Positions 9,633 through 18,563 of a DNA stretch of 64,000 nt are shown one piece after another (position 1 is the stretch's first letter; each line of letters opens with the position of its first letter). The notes below the pieces were generated by a model, which searched no databases, was not told the DNA's origin, and worked only from the letters and a program-made list of their open reading frames with translations. The stretch comes from Myxococcales bacterium (GTDB lineage Bacteria; Myxococcota_A; Polyangia; Haliangiales; Haliangiaceae). The stretch spans positions 169,193 to 233,192 of the forward strand of contig JADJJK010000009.1 in assembly GCA_016706545.1 (NCBI GenBank). Reading direction: 5' to 3'. A program made the translations under genes and the position numbers.

Positions 9633-10865
9633 GTGCCGGTCCTGGGGGAGCTCCAGGCGAAGATCGGCGCGGCGTTCGTCCGCGAGCGCGCCGCCGTGCT
9701 CGCCTCCACGATCGGCGTGCTCGGCGGTGACTTTGCGGTCGCGGAGGAGCTGGTCCAGGAGTCCTTCGTCGCCGCGCTGGAGAGCTGGAGCGTCAGCGGT
9801 CTGCCCGCCGAGCCGCGGGCCTGGCTCATCACCGTGGCGCGGCGCCGCGCCATCGACTTCATCCGGCGCTCGGTGCGGCACCGCGATCTGCTCGCCGCGC
9901 TGCCAGCGGTGGAGGAGGCGATGGAGTTCGGGGCGCCGCCGCAAGACGAGCGGCTGGCGCTGTTTTTCACCTGCTGCCACCCTGCGCTGGCGCAGGAGTC
10001 GCAAGTGGCGCTGACCTTGCGAACGCTCGGCGGCATGACCACCGAGGAGATCGCGCGGGCGTTCCTCTTGCCGGCGCCGACGATGGCGCAGCGCCTGGTG
10101 CGGGCGCAGAGCAAGATCCGCAAGGCGCGCATCCCGTACCGGGTCCCGCCGCGGGAGGAGTGGGCCGAGCGGCTCACCGCGGTGATGACCACGCTCTACC
10201 TCGTGTTCAACGAAGGCTACGCGGCCACCTCGGGCAGCTCGATCGTGCGCGTGGACCTCTGCAACGACGCGCTTCGCCTGGCCCGCATGGTGGTGGAGCT
10301 GACGGAAGATGGTGAGCCGCGAGGGCTGCTGGCGCTGATGCTCTTGCACCACGCGCGGCGCGCGGCGCGCAGCGACGCGACCGGCGATCTGGTGCTGCTG
10401 GAAGATCAGGATCGCGCGCTGTGGGATGGCGCTGCGATCGCGGAGGGGCTGGCGCTGGTGGACGAGGCGCTGCGCCGCGGGCCTGGCCCCTACGGGGTCC
10501 AGGCCGCGATCGCGGCCTTGCACGCGCGGGCGCCGCGCGCCAGCGACACGGACTGGCCGCAGATCGTGGCGCTGTACCGCGAGCTCTTGCGCCGGCAGCC
10601 GTCGCCGGTGATCGAGCTCAACCACGCCGCGGCGGTGGCCATGGTGGCGGGGCCGGCCGCCGGGCTGCGGCTGATGGAGCGGCTGGCCGGGGAGCTCGGC
10701 GACTATCATCTGTTTCACGCCGCTCGCGCCGACCTGCACCGCCGCGCCGGTGAGCTTGCTCCCGCGCTGGCCGCCTACCGGCAAGCGCTGGAGCTGGCGC
10801 GCAGCGAGCCCGAGCGTCGGTTCCTGCAGCGTCGGTTGGAGCAGCTCGCGGCGGCGCGAGGGTAG
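9633..10865 (+). CDS. ECF RNA polymerase sigma factor, ECF42 type with C-terminal extension
   Basis: A 410-residue protein starting with GTG. The sigma-2 region (about 10-80) includes AEELVQESFVAALESW and ITVARRRAIDFIRR; sigma-4 (about 115-165) includes GGMTTEEIARAFLLPAPTMAQRLVRAQ. The long C-terminus (about 190-410) matches the TPR-like extension of this family, with VFNEGYAATSG and LNHAAAVAM. In this family the extension, rather than an anti-sigma factor, is thought to control activity. The gene is paired with the DGPF gene upstream and is probably autoregulated through the 9122 promoter. Confidence 0.92.
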   Translation: MPVLGELQAKIGAAFVRERAAVLASTIGVLGGDFAVAEELVQESFVAALESWSVSGLPAEPRAWLITVARRRAIDFIRRSVRHRDLLAALPAVEEAMEFGAPPQDERLALFFTCCHPALAQESQVALTLRTLGGMTTEEIARAFLLPAPTMAQRLVRAQSKIRKARIPYRVPPREEWAERLTAVMTTLYLVFNEGYAATSGSSIVRVDLCNDALRLARMVVELTEDGEPRGLLALMLLHHARRAARSDATGDLVLLEDQDRALWDGAAIAEGLALVDEALRRGPGPYGVQAAIAALHARAPRASDTDWPQIVALYRELLRRQPSPVIELNHAAAVAMVAGPAAGLRLMERLAGELGDYHLFHAARADLHRRAGELAPALAAYRQALELARSEPERRFLQRRLEQLAAARG

Positions 10866-10912
10866 CGGAAGCTGCGCGGGGGGTCGGAGGCGGGTCGAAC
10901 GACCAGGCCCAC

Positions 10913-12337
10913 CTAGCGCAGGCCGTGGCGGCGCAGCAGGCGGTGCAGGTAGGCGCGGTTGACGCCGGCTTCCCGCGCGGCGTGCGCGACGTTGTCGTGG
11001 CAGGAGGCCAGGAGCTGGCGCAGGTAGGTGGACTCGAAGGCCACCAGCGCGGCGCGGCGCGCGTGCTCGTAGGGCAGGAGGCCTGCTGGCGCCTGCTCGG
11101 AGGCGGCGGGCGCGGCTCCTCCGCTGCGCTCGTCACGCTCGTTGCGTTCGGTGCGCTCGTCACGCTCGGCGCCGGGCGCAAGCGGTGAGCTCGCCGCCTG
11201 CTCGAGCGGGGCCAAGGAATCGGTGCCAGGGGAGCGCGCCTCGCCAAACACCAGGCACTGCTCCACGTGGTTGCGCAGCTCGCGGACGTTGCCCTGCCAG
11301 GGCGCTCCCGCGAGCGCGGCCAGAAACTGCGGCGACGATAGCTCGGCGCGCAGCTCAGCGCGCGCGCCGAGCTGCCGCAAGAAGTGCTCGACCAGCAGGG
11401 GAATGTCGGTAGGGCGTGCGCGCAGCGGCGGCACCAGCACGCGCACCACGGCCAGGCGGTAGTAGAGGTCGGCGCGAAAGGCGCCTCGGTTGACCTCTCG
11501 CCGCAGGTCGCGGTTGGTGGCGGCGACGATGCGGACGTCGCACTTGATGGGGGAATGGCTCCCCACGCGACGGATCTCTCGCGACTCCAGCGCGCGCAGG
11601 AGCTTGGGCTGCAGCTCGGCGGGTAGCTCGCCGAGCTCGTCGAGAAACAGCGTGCCACCGTGGGCGGCCTCGAACGCGCCGATGCGTCGGGCGGTGGCGC
11701 CGGTGAACGCCCCGGGCTCGTGGCCAAACAGCTCCGACTCGATCAGGTTCGCAGGCACCGCGCTGCAGTCCACCACGATGAGCGGCCCGTCCTGGCGCTC
11801 GCTGGCGCCGTGGATGGCGCACACCACGCCCTCCTTGCCGCTGCCGGTCTCGCCCTCGATCAGCACGGTGGCGTCGGTGGGCGCGATGCGCTCGAGCTGC
11901 GAGAACAGCTCGCGCATCGGCGCGCTGCTGCCAAGCAGCGGGCCAAACTGGGTGCGGGATGACTGCGCCACCTCGGTGACCGTGGGCTCGATGGCCACGC
12001 GGATCGCCGAGTTGCCCAGGATGAGCGTGGCCCGATCGGCGACGGTGGCGTCGGTGAGCCAGGCCTCGCCGAGCACCGTCCCGTTGCGGCTGCCCAGGTC
12101 GCGCACGCGCACCCGATCCCCGGCCACCACCAGCTCGCAGTGGAAGCGCGACACGGTCGGATCATCCACCACCAGCTCGTTGCCGGGGTGGGAGCCCACG
12201 GTGCAGCGCTCGCTGCCTCCCTGCCAGCTCCGCGCGGCGCTCGGGCCTGACACCACGTGCAGGCTGAACCGACGGATCACACGCAACAGAGAAGGCCGCA
12301 GCGGGGCGGTGACAGCGGGCGAGTGGGGGTCAGTCAT
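10913..12337 (-). CDS. FHA-domain sigma-54 transcription activator
   Basis: A 474-residue protein from ATG 12337. The FHA domain (about 15-125) includes CTVGSHPGNELVVDDPTVSRFHCEL and GSRNG. The AAA+ domain (about 130-370) has Walker A GETGSGKE, GAFTGA in EPGAFTGATARR, Walker B GGTLFLDELGEL and the fold to WQGNVRELRNHVEQC. A Fis-type HTH ends the protein (NVAHAAREAGVNRAYLHRLLRRHGL). FHA-controlled sigma-54 activators respond to Thr-phosphorylation, and the start overlaps the stop of the upstream Ser/Thr kinase gene by 8 bp, so the kinase is the likely input. The linker before the HTH has a repetitive Glu-Arg-rich stretch (ERDERTERNERDERS). Confidence 0.92.
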   Translation of the reverse strand: MTDPHSPAVTAPLRPSLLRVIRRFSLHVVSGPSAARSWQGGSERCTVGSHPGNELVVDDPTVSRFHCELVVAGDRVRVRDLGSRNGTVLGEAWLTDATVADRATLILGNSAIRVAIEPTVTEVAQSSRTQFGPLLGSSAPMRELFSQLERIAPTDATVLIEGETGSGKEGVVCAIHGASERQDGPLIVVDCSAVPANLIESELFGHEPGAFTGATARRIGAFEAAHGGTLFLDELGELPAELQPKLLRALESREIRRVGSHSPIKCDVRIVAATNRDLRREVNRGAFRADLYYRLAVVRVLVPPLRARPTDIPLLVEHFLRQLGARAELRAELSSPQFLAALAGAPWQGNVRELRNHVEQCLVFGEARSPGTDSLAPLEQAASSPLAPGAERDERTERNERDERSGGAAPAASEQAPAGLLPYEHARRAALVAFESTYLRQLLASCHDNVAHAAREAGVNRAYLHRLLRRHGLR

Positions 12338-15300
12338 GAGGCGGAGGACCTTTGTCAGGCGCGGCAGCGGGCAGTCGCCATCGTACCTCGGCTGGCGTGA
12401 GCGAGACCTCGGCGTTGGTGGCGGCATCTAGCCAGCGAGCGAGCGCGCCAGGCTCGCCAGGCGGCAGCGGTGGGAACAGCAGCACCACCTTGCCGAGCAG
12501 GCTGACCACGGCGATGCCCCCGGCCTCGTCCACGGAGAACCCCACCGCGGCGGTGCGCGCCAGCCGAAGCGGGATGCGCTCGCCGCCCAGCAGATCCGCG
12601 ATCACGAGGTGCTGCCGGCTGTCATCGAGCCACAGCGCATAGGGCTGCTTGCGCAACAACGTGGCCACCGGGGACAGCTCCGCGCGGTGGATCACCTGGC
12701 CGGATGCATCGAGGATCGACGCTCGCCCGGCGCGATCCAGCGCGATCATCCCGAGCGAGGCGTGGACCATGAGCTGGTTCACCGTGCCGTCGAGCTCGAC
12801 GCGGCGGCGGGTCTGCCCATCCCAGCGCCACAGCCCTTCGTTGTTCACGATCCAGGCGGTCCCGTGCGAGTCGATGGCGTCGAGCCGCACGTCCGTGATG
12901 GGCAAGGTGCGAACCTGTCCGGTGGCGAGCTCCAGGCGATGAACCCCGGAGGCGGTGCGGACGATCGCGTGGGCGCCGATCTGCCCGACGGCCAGCACCG
13001 GCTCGGCGAACCGGGCCAGTGGGGCCTCGGCCAGCGTGCCCAGCTCCAGGGTGGACAGCGCGGGCCCTCGGGCCAAGATCCAGCGGTCGCCGGGCAGATC
13101 GGTGGGCGTCGCGGCCCCGAGCTTGCCGATCACCTGCGCGGGGCTTCGCCCCAGGCGGTCGATGATCAGCAGATTCCCCAGGAGCAGATCGAAGAGGCCC
13201 AGGCGCTCGGGGCCCATCTCGGTGAGCGCCACGTGGGAGCTCATCCGCCCCACCGGCAGCGGCGTGCTCCGGCCGGTGGTCCGGTCCACCGCGACGAGCT
13301 TGTCGTAGTCGTAGAAGTACAAGTCGCGCGTCGACATGGCCAGGAGGTTGAGCGAAGGCGTGTGGCCCGAAAGCTCGTCCAGGGGGACCTGGGATGGGAC
13401 CGTGGCCATCGGCCACACCTCCAGCTCGCCACCGCGGGTGCTGAGCGCGAAGGCGTGGCCGACCGGGCTCGCCGCCACCCGCCGCGTGGCCCGCTCGCGC
13501 ATCGGCACGGTGACCTGACGGTGGTCATCGATCAGGGTCGTGGTGCCGGCTTGCTCGATGAAGACACAGCCGGCGGGCCGTGAGGTCAGGAAGCGGAGCT
13601 GGCTGTCATGCTCGATGGCCGGCGACAACCTGCCATCCGGCGCGGCGCGGTAGGAGCGGTGGTGGTCGGACATGCAGAGCCCGTGCTCACCGTAGCTCAC
13701 GGACATGATCTTGCGCAGCGGCCAGGACCTCACCAGGTGCAGCGCGTGGTCGCGGCGCTCGAGCTGGCGCACCTCCTGCATGTTCGAGATCACCAGGTGC
13801 CGTCCGGCGTCGTCGACCGCTGCGATGAGGAACGGCTCGGTGTATGGCTGCAGCGGCTCGACCCCGAGCTCGGCGTCGACCCAGACGAGCTGCTCACCGG
13901 TGGACACCAGCGTGCCCTGCCCCGCGCCGATGACGTGGCGCGCCAAAGTCAGCGCGCGCGGCGTGCGCAGGGCCAGATCGACCTGATACAGCTTGCCGTC
14001 GGCGAGGTAGCGCAGCGCCTGCCCCGCGCTGGCGGCGTGCAGGTCGGACGCCGCCACCGGCAAGCGGTGCTCGCGGCCGCTCGCGAGCTCCATGGTGACC
14101 AGCGCGTCTTCCGTGGCGTAGGCCAGCCATCCCTGGTTCATCCATCGCAACGCGGCGATGCGGGAGCTCTCTTGCGCGAGGGTGCGGGGGCGCTGGGTCG
14201 CCAGCTCATGGACCTGCAGTAACCCGTCATTGCCGCCGCTGGCGAGCGAGGTGCCATCGGGGGAGAACTCGAGCGCGAAGATGTCGTCGCGGTGGCGGCG
14301 CAAGCCAAACGACGCGCCCGCCACCTGCGCCTGGCCGGCGATGCCCCAGGCCGCAGGCCACACCGCGCTGGCCGGCGGCAACAGCTTGAGCGTGGCCAGC
14401 GCCGTGGTCGGATCGACGCGCGCCAGGGTGCGGGCTCGCTCCAAGAGGAGCTGCTCGCTGCGCTTCTCGGCGAGCGCCCGCTGCTCGGTGGCCCGCAGCT
14501 CGGCCGCGCTGGCCCGGTCGCGCTCGTCGATGATCCTCCAGATCGAGGCGGCGGCGATCGCGGCCACCGCCAGGGCCGACAGCCCGCCGATCGCCACCGC
14601 CGCGCGGTGACGCCGCACGAAGCGACGCAGCCGCTCGCGCGCGGAGTAGCGGTGCGCCGCCACGAGCTGCCCGGTGAGGAAGCGGCGCAGCTCGCTGGCC
14701 AGCTCCGCGGCCGTGCGATACCGGTCCTGCGGTCGCACCGCGGTGGCGGTCCTCACGATGGTGACCAGCGCGCCCGGGATCTCGGGGCCGAGCGCCTCGA
14801 GCTGGATGGGCGCGTTGTCGGCGGCCTTCTGCAAGAGGCTGGTGGCCGCGCGCTCGGGATACACGAGCTGCCCGGTGAGCACGTAGGCGAGCGTGGCGCC
14901 GAGCGAGTAGACGTCGACCTCGACCCCCACCTCTTCTCCGCGCGCCTGCTCCGGCGCCACGAAGCCGGGCGTGCCCATGATCTCGCCAGCGCGGGTCAGG
15001 CCGCTGTCGAGCGGCGGCGCCGAGCCGGCCGCTGCGGCGGGGCGCGCGGTGGCCGCCTGGTCGCGGTCGGGCGCCTCGTCCGCGGCGAGATCGCGCGCCA
15101 GGCCCCAGTCGATGAGCCAGGTCTCGCCGTAGCGCCCGACGAGGATGTTGGACGGCTTGATGTCGCGGTGCAGGATGTGCTGCGCGTGGGCGTACGCGGC
15201 GGCGTCCGCGGCGGCGAGCACGTGCGGCACCAGCGCGAGCCGCTCGGCGGCCGTGCCGTGCTGGCGCACCAGCAGCTCCAGCGAGACGCCCTCGACCCGA

Positions 15301-15755
15301 CGCATGACATAGTACGGCTTGCCGTCGCGATCGTAGCCAGCGTCATGCACCGGCACGATGCTCGGGTGCTCCAGCCGCGCGGTGATGCGGACCTCGCGCG
15401 CGAAGCGGAGCTGAAACCCGGCGTCATCCGAGAGCGCCTGCTTGATGGCGACGTCGCGCGACAGCAGGCGGTCGTGCGCCAGCGCCACGCGCCCCATGCC
15501 ACCGCGGCCCAGCTCCCCGCGCTCTTCGAAGCGCGCTGGCTCCGGTGCGTGCCCGCCGGCGGCCTCGGTGCGCCGCGGCCCCACCGGCAGGGTGGCGCGC
15601 ATCGCCGCCGCCTGTAGGCCAGCCGCCGGCAAGGTGGGCTCGTAGGGCTGACGCAGCAGCGCCTCCGGTGCCGCCGCCTCGCTCGCCGAAGGCGCGAGCT
15701 TCGCCGCGGGTGCGGCGACGCTGGCGGCGGGGGGGCGGAGCGACTCGTCGGGCAC
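12330..15755 (-). CDS. Ser/Thr protein kinase with TM segment and C-terminal beta-propeller
   Basis: From GTG 15755 the protein has 1141 residues. The kinase domain (about 80-350) has GRGGMGRV, the Lys in VAIKQ, HRDIKPSN, and APEQ; the metal-binding DFG is DWG (LIDWGLARD), a variant found in other bacterial kinases. A membrane helix (about 390-410, VAIGGLSALAVAAIAAASIW) is followed by a coiled coil and a 650-residue WD40-like propeller that includes FALEFSPDGTSLASGGNDG. The kinase domain is cytoplasmic and the propeller probably extracytoplasmic. The frame is open to ATG 15884, but codons there end often in A or T and cover a palindrome at 15795-15815, so the shorter start is preferred. It overlaps the FHA sigma-54 gene, its likely downstream target. 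Confidence 0.88.
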   Translation of the reverse strand: MPDESLRPPAASVAAPAAKLAPSASEAAAPEALLRQPYEPTLPAAGLQAAAMRATLPVGPRRTEAAGGHAPEPARFEERGELGRGGMGRVALAHDRLLSRDVAIKQALSDDAGFQLRFAREVRITARLEHPSIVPVHDAGYDRDGKPYYVMRRVEGVSLELLVRQHGTAAERLALVPHVLAAADAAAYAHAQHILHRDIKPSNILVGRYGETWLIDWGLARDLAADEAPDRDQAATARPAAAAGSAPPLDSGLTRAGEIMGTPGFVAPEQARGEEVGVEVDVYSLGATLAYVLTGQLVYPERAATSLLQKAADNAPIQLEALGPEIPGALVTIVRTATAVRPQDRYRTAAELASELRRFLTGQLVAAHRYSARERLRRFVRRHRAAVAIGGLSALAVAAIAAASIWRIIDERDRASAAELRATEQRALAEKRSEQLLLERARTLARVDPTTALATLKLLPPASAVWPAAWGIAGQAQVAGASFGLRRHRDDIFALEFSPDGTSLASGGNDGLLQVHELATQRPRTLAQESSRIAALRWMNQGWLAYATEDALVTMELASGREHRLPVAASDLHAASAGQALRYLADGKLYQVDLALRTPRALTLARHVIGAGQGTLVSTGEQLVWVDAELGVEPLQPYTEPFLIAAVDDAGRHLVISNMQEVRQLERRDHALHLVRSWPLRKIMSVSYGEHGLCMSDHHRSYRAAPDGRLSPAIEHDSQLRFLTSRPAGCVFIEQAGTTTLIDDHRQVTVPMRERATRRVAASPVGHAFALSTRGGELEVWPMATVPSQVPLDELSGHTPSLNLLAMSTRDLYFYDYDKLVAVDRTTGRSTPLPVGRMSSHVALTEMGPERLGLFDLLLGNLLIIDRLGRSPAQVIGKLGAATPTDLPGDRWILARGPALSTLELGTLAEAPLARFAEPVLAVGQIGAHAIVRTASGVHRLELATGQVRTLPITDVRLDAIDSHGTAWIVNNEGLWRWDGQTRRRVELDGTVNQLMVHASLGMIALDRAGRASILDASGQVIHRAELSPVATLLRKQPYALWLDDSRQHLVIADLLGGERIPLRLARTAAVGFSVDEAGGIAVVSLLGKVVLLFPPLPPGEPGALARWLDAATNAEVSLTPAEVRWRLPAAAPDKGPPPHD

Positions 15756-15794
15756 GGTGGCTAGTTTGGCACTTGCGCGGCGCCGAGGAAGCGT

Positions 15795-15815
15795 CTGCCA
15801 GAACATTTCTGGCAG
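15795..15815. promoter_or_regulatory. Perfect 9-bp palindrome in the divergent promoter region
   Basis: CTGCCAGAA (15795-15803), three bases, then TTCTGGCAG (15807-15815). It lies 40 bp upstream of the preferred kinase start on the minus strand and 117 bp upstream of the divergent unknown gene on the plus strand, which is a typical place for a dimeric repressor or activator site. The regulator is not known. Confidence 0.5.
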
Positions 15816-15931
15816 CTTGTTTCTTGGGGAACCGGCGGAGGTGGAGTCCGCAGAGAAACCGTCGCTGCCCACATCATCGCCCATACATACGGGCGCTCCT
15901 CCGGTCGTATGTGGTGGGTGGAGATCTCATC

Positions 15932-16969
15932 TTGCAATCGTTCGCCGCGACGATCGGAGACACCGTGTACGCGCTGTTTGCGGACAGCCAGCGCGTGGGA
16001 ATCCGGAGGTATGAAGATGGCGGCGCCCAGGAGGTCGCGGAGCGGCTGACGCCGGAGGTCGCCGCCCTGCTGGAGCGTGGCGGCGCGCTGCTTGGCTCCA
16101 TCGTGCAGCGCTACGAGAGCAGCGTGGCCAGCGACAGCCAAGACGAGGTCGTGCTCGAGGAGCCGCAGGGCTCCGACGAGCTGTTCGGGCAGGTCGCCGC
16201 GGTCGAGCGACCGCCGACGGTGGTGGCCGCCGACGTCGCGTTCATGGCCCAGGCGGAGCTGCGCCAGCACCAGCAACGCCTGCAGACGCACTCGGTCGCT
16301 GGCGACGTGCAGGAGATGATCAGCGACTGCGGGAGCGCGCTACGCGCGATCTTGAAGTCGCTCTACGCGATGGAGCCGCTGCTGTGCGCCATCGAGCAGC
16401 TCTCGCCCTTTCTGCCTTCTCACCTTGGCACCTCGCTCGAGGTGCGCCGGCACTACCGCAAGCTGTGGGCGTTCGCCAACGCGGTGGGAGATGTCACCGC
16501 GGACACCGTGCGCGCGGCGCTGCGCGGCGCCGGTACACGCATCTCCATCCTCGCGGGCAGCGAAGTGTACTCCCTGCTGCGCGAAGATGATCGCTTCTAC
16601 ATTCGCGAGCTACAGCTACGCATCCTCGAGTGGTTGCGTAGCGGCACCGACCACGCCGCCGCGGTCCGCATCTGGCAGGACTTTGCGTTGTTCGTGGAGA
16701 TCTTGCGTCAGATCAACCTGCGGGAGGAGCTCATCGGCCATGATCGCGTGGTGCTCAGGCGCGCCATGGAGGCGCTGGCGGCGCGCGGCGCAGAGGCCCT
16801 GGAAGAGGTGACGGCGGCTTTGCGTCCGGCGCTGGGGGTCGATGACAAGCTCGATGAGGTCCTCCTGAGCGGTGCCGGAGCGACGGCGCTCTTGCGGGAG
16901 CTGCGCCGCGTGGTCGGCCAGCTCTCGGGCGCGGCGGACGAGTCCCCGGCGCGCTCCATGGCGCTCTAG
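15932..16969 (+). CDS. Conserved helical protein of unknown function, paralogue 1
   Basis: I do not recognise a family. From TTG 15932 the protein has 345 residues. This start has GGAG eight bases upstream and aligns with the well-defined start of the paralogue at 19152; GTG 15911 or 15914 are alternatives. The N-terminus (VYALFADSQRVGIRRYED) is followed by mostly alpha-helical sequence without signal peptide or membrane segment. Shared blocks with paralogue 2 are MISDCGSALRA, EVRRHYRKLWAF, SLLREDD and VEILRQINLREELIGHD. The gene lies upstream of the ABC-phosphatase fusion (165 bp gap) and divergent from the kinase, suggesting a cytoplasmic signalling role. Confidence 0.7.
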   Translation: MQSFAATIGDTVYALFADSQRVGIRRYEDGGAQEVAERLTPEVAALLERGGALLGSIVQRYESSVASDSQDEVVLEEPQGSDELFGQVAAVERPPTVVAADVAFMAQAELRQHQQRLQTHSVAGDVQEMISDCGSALRAILKSLYAMEPLLCAIEQLSPFLPSHLGTSLEVRRHYRKLWAFANAVGDVTADTVRAALRGAGTRISILAGSEVYSLLREDDRFYIRELQLRILEWLRSGTDHAAAVRIWQDFALFVEILRQINLREELIGHDRVVLRRAMEALAARGAEALEEVTAALRPALGVDDKLDEVLLSGAGATALLRELRRVVGQLSGAADESPARSMAL

Positions 16970-17134
16970 GCGAGAAGAGAACATGCTGAACTCACCTTCA
17001 CGTTGCTCATGGGGTTCGCGCAACGCGCGCAACGCGCGCAGCCGCGCCGTCGCACGGCGAGCCGGCTGCGTCGCCGAATGCCGCGGCGTCTCGCGCCGCG
17101 CTCGCAGTGCGCGCGGGGCACTGGAGTCGGCGTC

Positions 17135-18514
17135 GTGAGCGCCGTGAGCACCGCTGCGTGTGACGCCGCTGCCCCCGGGGCGGTGGTCGAGGACGCGCGC
17201 GAGTCGGTGCTGGTGCTGGACGGCTTCGGCGTGGCGTTCGGCAAGAACATCGTGCTGGCGGACATCTCGCTGCGCTTGCCGCCGGTGGGCACGTGCGTGC
17301 TGATGGGCCCCGCGGGCGGTGGCAAGTCCACGCTCCTGCGGTCGCTCGCGGGGGTCAACCAGGCCCAACCGGATCTGCGGCAGTGGGGGCGCGTCTTCTA
17401 TCAGGGCGCGCCCCTCGGACAAGGGCGGCGTCCGGTGCTGGTGCAACAGGACGCTCGCTATCTCACGTCCACCGTGCGCGAGAACCTGGTGTCGTCGTTC
17501 CCTGACCGCAATCGGCTCGAGCGCAGCGAACAGACCCGGCGCATCGAGCTCTTGCTCGCGGCGTGCGGCGGAGGCGAGCTGCGCACGGCGCTCGAGCAAG
17601 ACGCGCTGGGGCTCGCGCTGCCGCTGCGGCGCTTGCTCAGCGTCATCCGCGCGCTCGCCACCGACGCTCCGCTCATCTTGCTCGACGAGTCCACCGCCGG
17701 TCTCGAGGAGTCATCGGCGGAGCCCATCCTGACGGCGGTGCGCTGGTATGCCCAGACCCACGCGGTCCTGCTGGTGACCCATCATCAGGCGCAGGCGCGG
17801 GCGCTCGCGGACCGGGTGGTGCTGCTCGGCGGTGGCCGGGTGCAAGAAGACGCCTCGGGCAGCGCGTTCTTCTCCGCCGCTGCCTCGCCCTTGACCCAGA
17901 GCTTCCTCGATAGCGGCCGGGTGGCGTTGCCGTCACCCGGGGCCGATCCGGCGACCCTGAGCGAGGACGTGCCGCCGCCGCCGCCGCTGTCGCCGGCCGC
18001 GGTCGCCGCCCGAGCTGCGCCCTCGGCCATGATCGGACCGCGCGACTTTCGCTGGGTGGTGCCGGGGCAGCTCGGCGGCTTGCCACGGCCGGGGATCGTG
18101 GCCGAGCTGGCCGAGGACATCGAGGCGCTGGCGCGGCTCGGAGTGACCACGCTGGTGACCCTCGAAGAGACGCCCACCGTCCCCGCCGAGACGCTCGCCG
18201 CCGCCGGCATCCGCAGCGTGCACCTGCCCATCGTGGACATGGAGGCGCCCGACGAGGCCGAGGCCGCCCTCTGGTGCCGCGACCTCGCGGGGCGCCTGGA
18301 CGCCGGTGAGGTCATCGCGATGCACTGCCGCGCCGGTCAGGGCCGCACCGGCACCATGCTGGCCAGCCAGCTCATCTGGGCTGGTGCGAGCGCCATCGCC
18401 GCGCTCGACCAGGTGCGCGGCATCAACCCGCGCTGGGTGACCTCCGATGCCCAGGTCCGTTTTCTCGCGCGGTTCGACGCCTTCTTGCGTCGACCGCAGC
18501 CCTCGCCGAGGTGA
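17135..18514 (+). CDS. Fusion of ABC-type ATPase and dual-specificity phosphatase
   Basis: A 459-residue protein from GTG 17135; GTG 17144 is also possible. Residues about 25-270 are an ABC ATPase: Walker A GPAGGGKSTL (Lys67), Q-loop VLVQQDARYL, Walker B LILLDEST (Asp184, Glu185) and H-loop VTHH. The LSGGQ signature is not conserved (the equivalent part reads LALPLRRLLSVIRALA). After a Pro-rich linker (about 275-300) comes a Cys-based phosphatase (about 310-455): general-acid region LPIVDMEAPD and the P-loop HCRAGQGRTG with Cys398 and Arg404. No membrane segment or permease gene is nearby. The protein probably couples nucleotide binding to dephosphorylation of a protein or lipid, which is an inference. 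It sits between the unknown paralogue and a Roadblock-like gene. Confidence 0.85.
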   Translation: MSAVSTAACDAAAPGAVVEDARESVLVLDGFGVAFGKNIVLADISLRLPPVGTCVLMGPAGGGKSTLLRSLAGVNQAQPDLRQWGRVFYQGAPLGQGRRPVLVQQDARYLTSTVRENLVSSFPDRNRLERSEQTRRIELLLAACGGGELRTALEQDALGLALPLRRLLSVIRALATDAPLILLDESTAGLEESSAEPILTAVRWYAQTHAVLLVTHHQAQARALADRVVLLGGGRVQEDASGSAFFSAAASPLTQSFLDSGRVALPSPGADPATLSEDVPPPPPLSPAAVAARAAPSAMIGPRDFRWVVPGQLGGLPRPGIVAELAEDIEALARLGVTTLVTLEETPTVPAETLAAAGIRSVHLPIVDMEAPDEAEAALWCRDLAGRLDAGEVIAMHCRAGQGRTGTMLASQLIWAGASAIAALDQVRGINPRWVTSDAQVRFLARFDAFLRRPQPSPR

Positions 18515-18563
18515 CGGCTCCTCGATTTTTTTGCCAACCCTTGATCGCTGGAAAGGAACTCCC

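Noticed and set aside
15766..15785. Possible sigma-54 promoter TGGCACTTGCG
   Set aside because: The TTGC follows directly after TGGCAC; the five-base spacing required for -24/-12 elements is missing.
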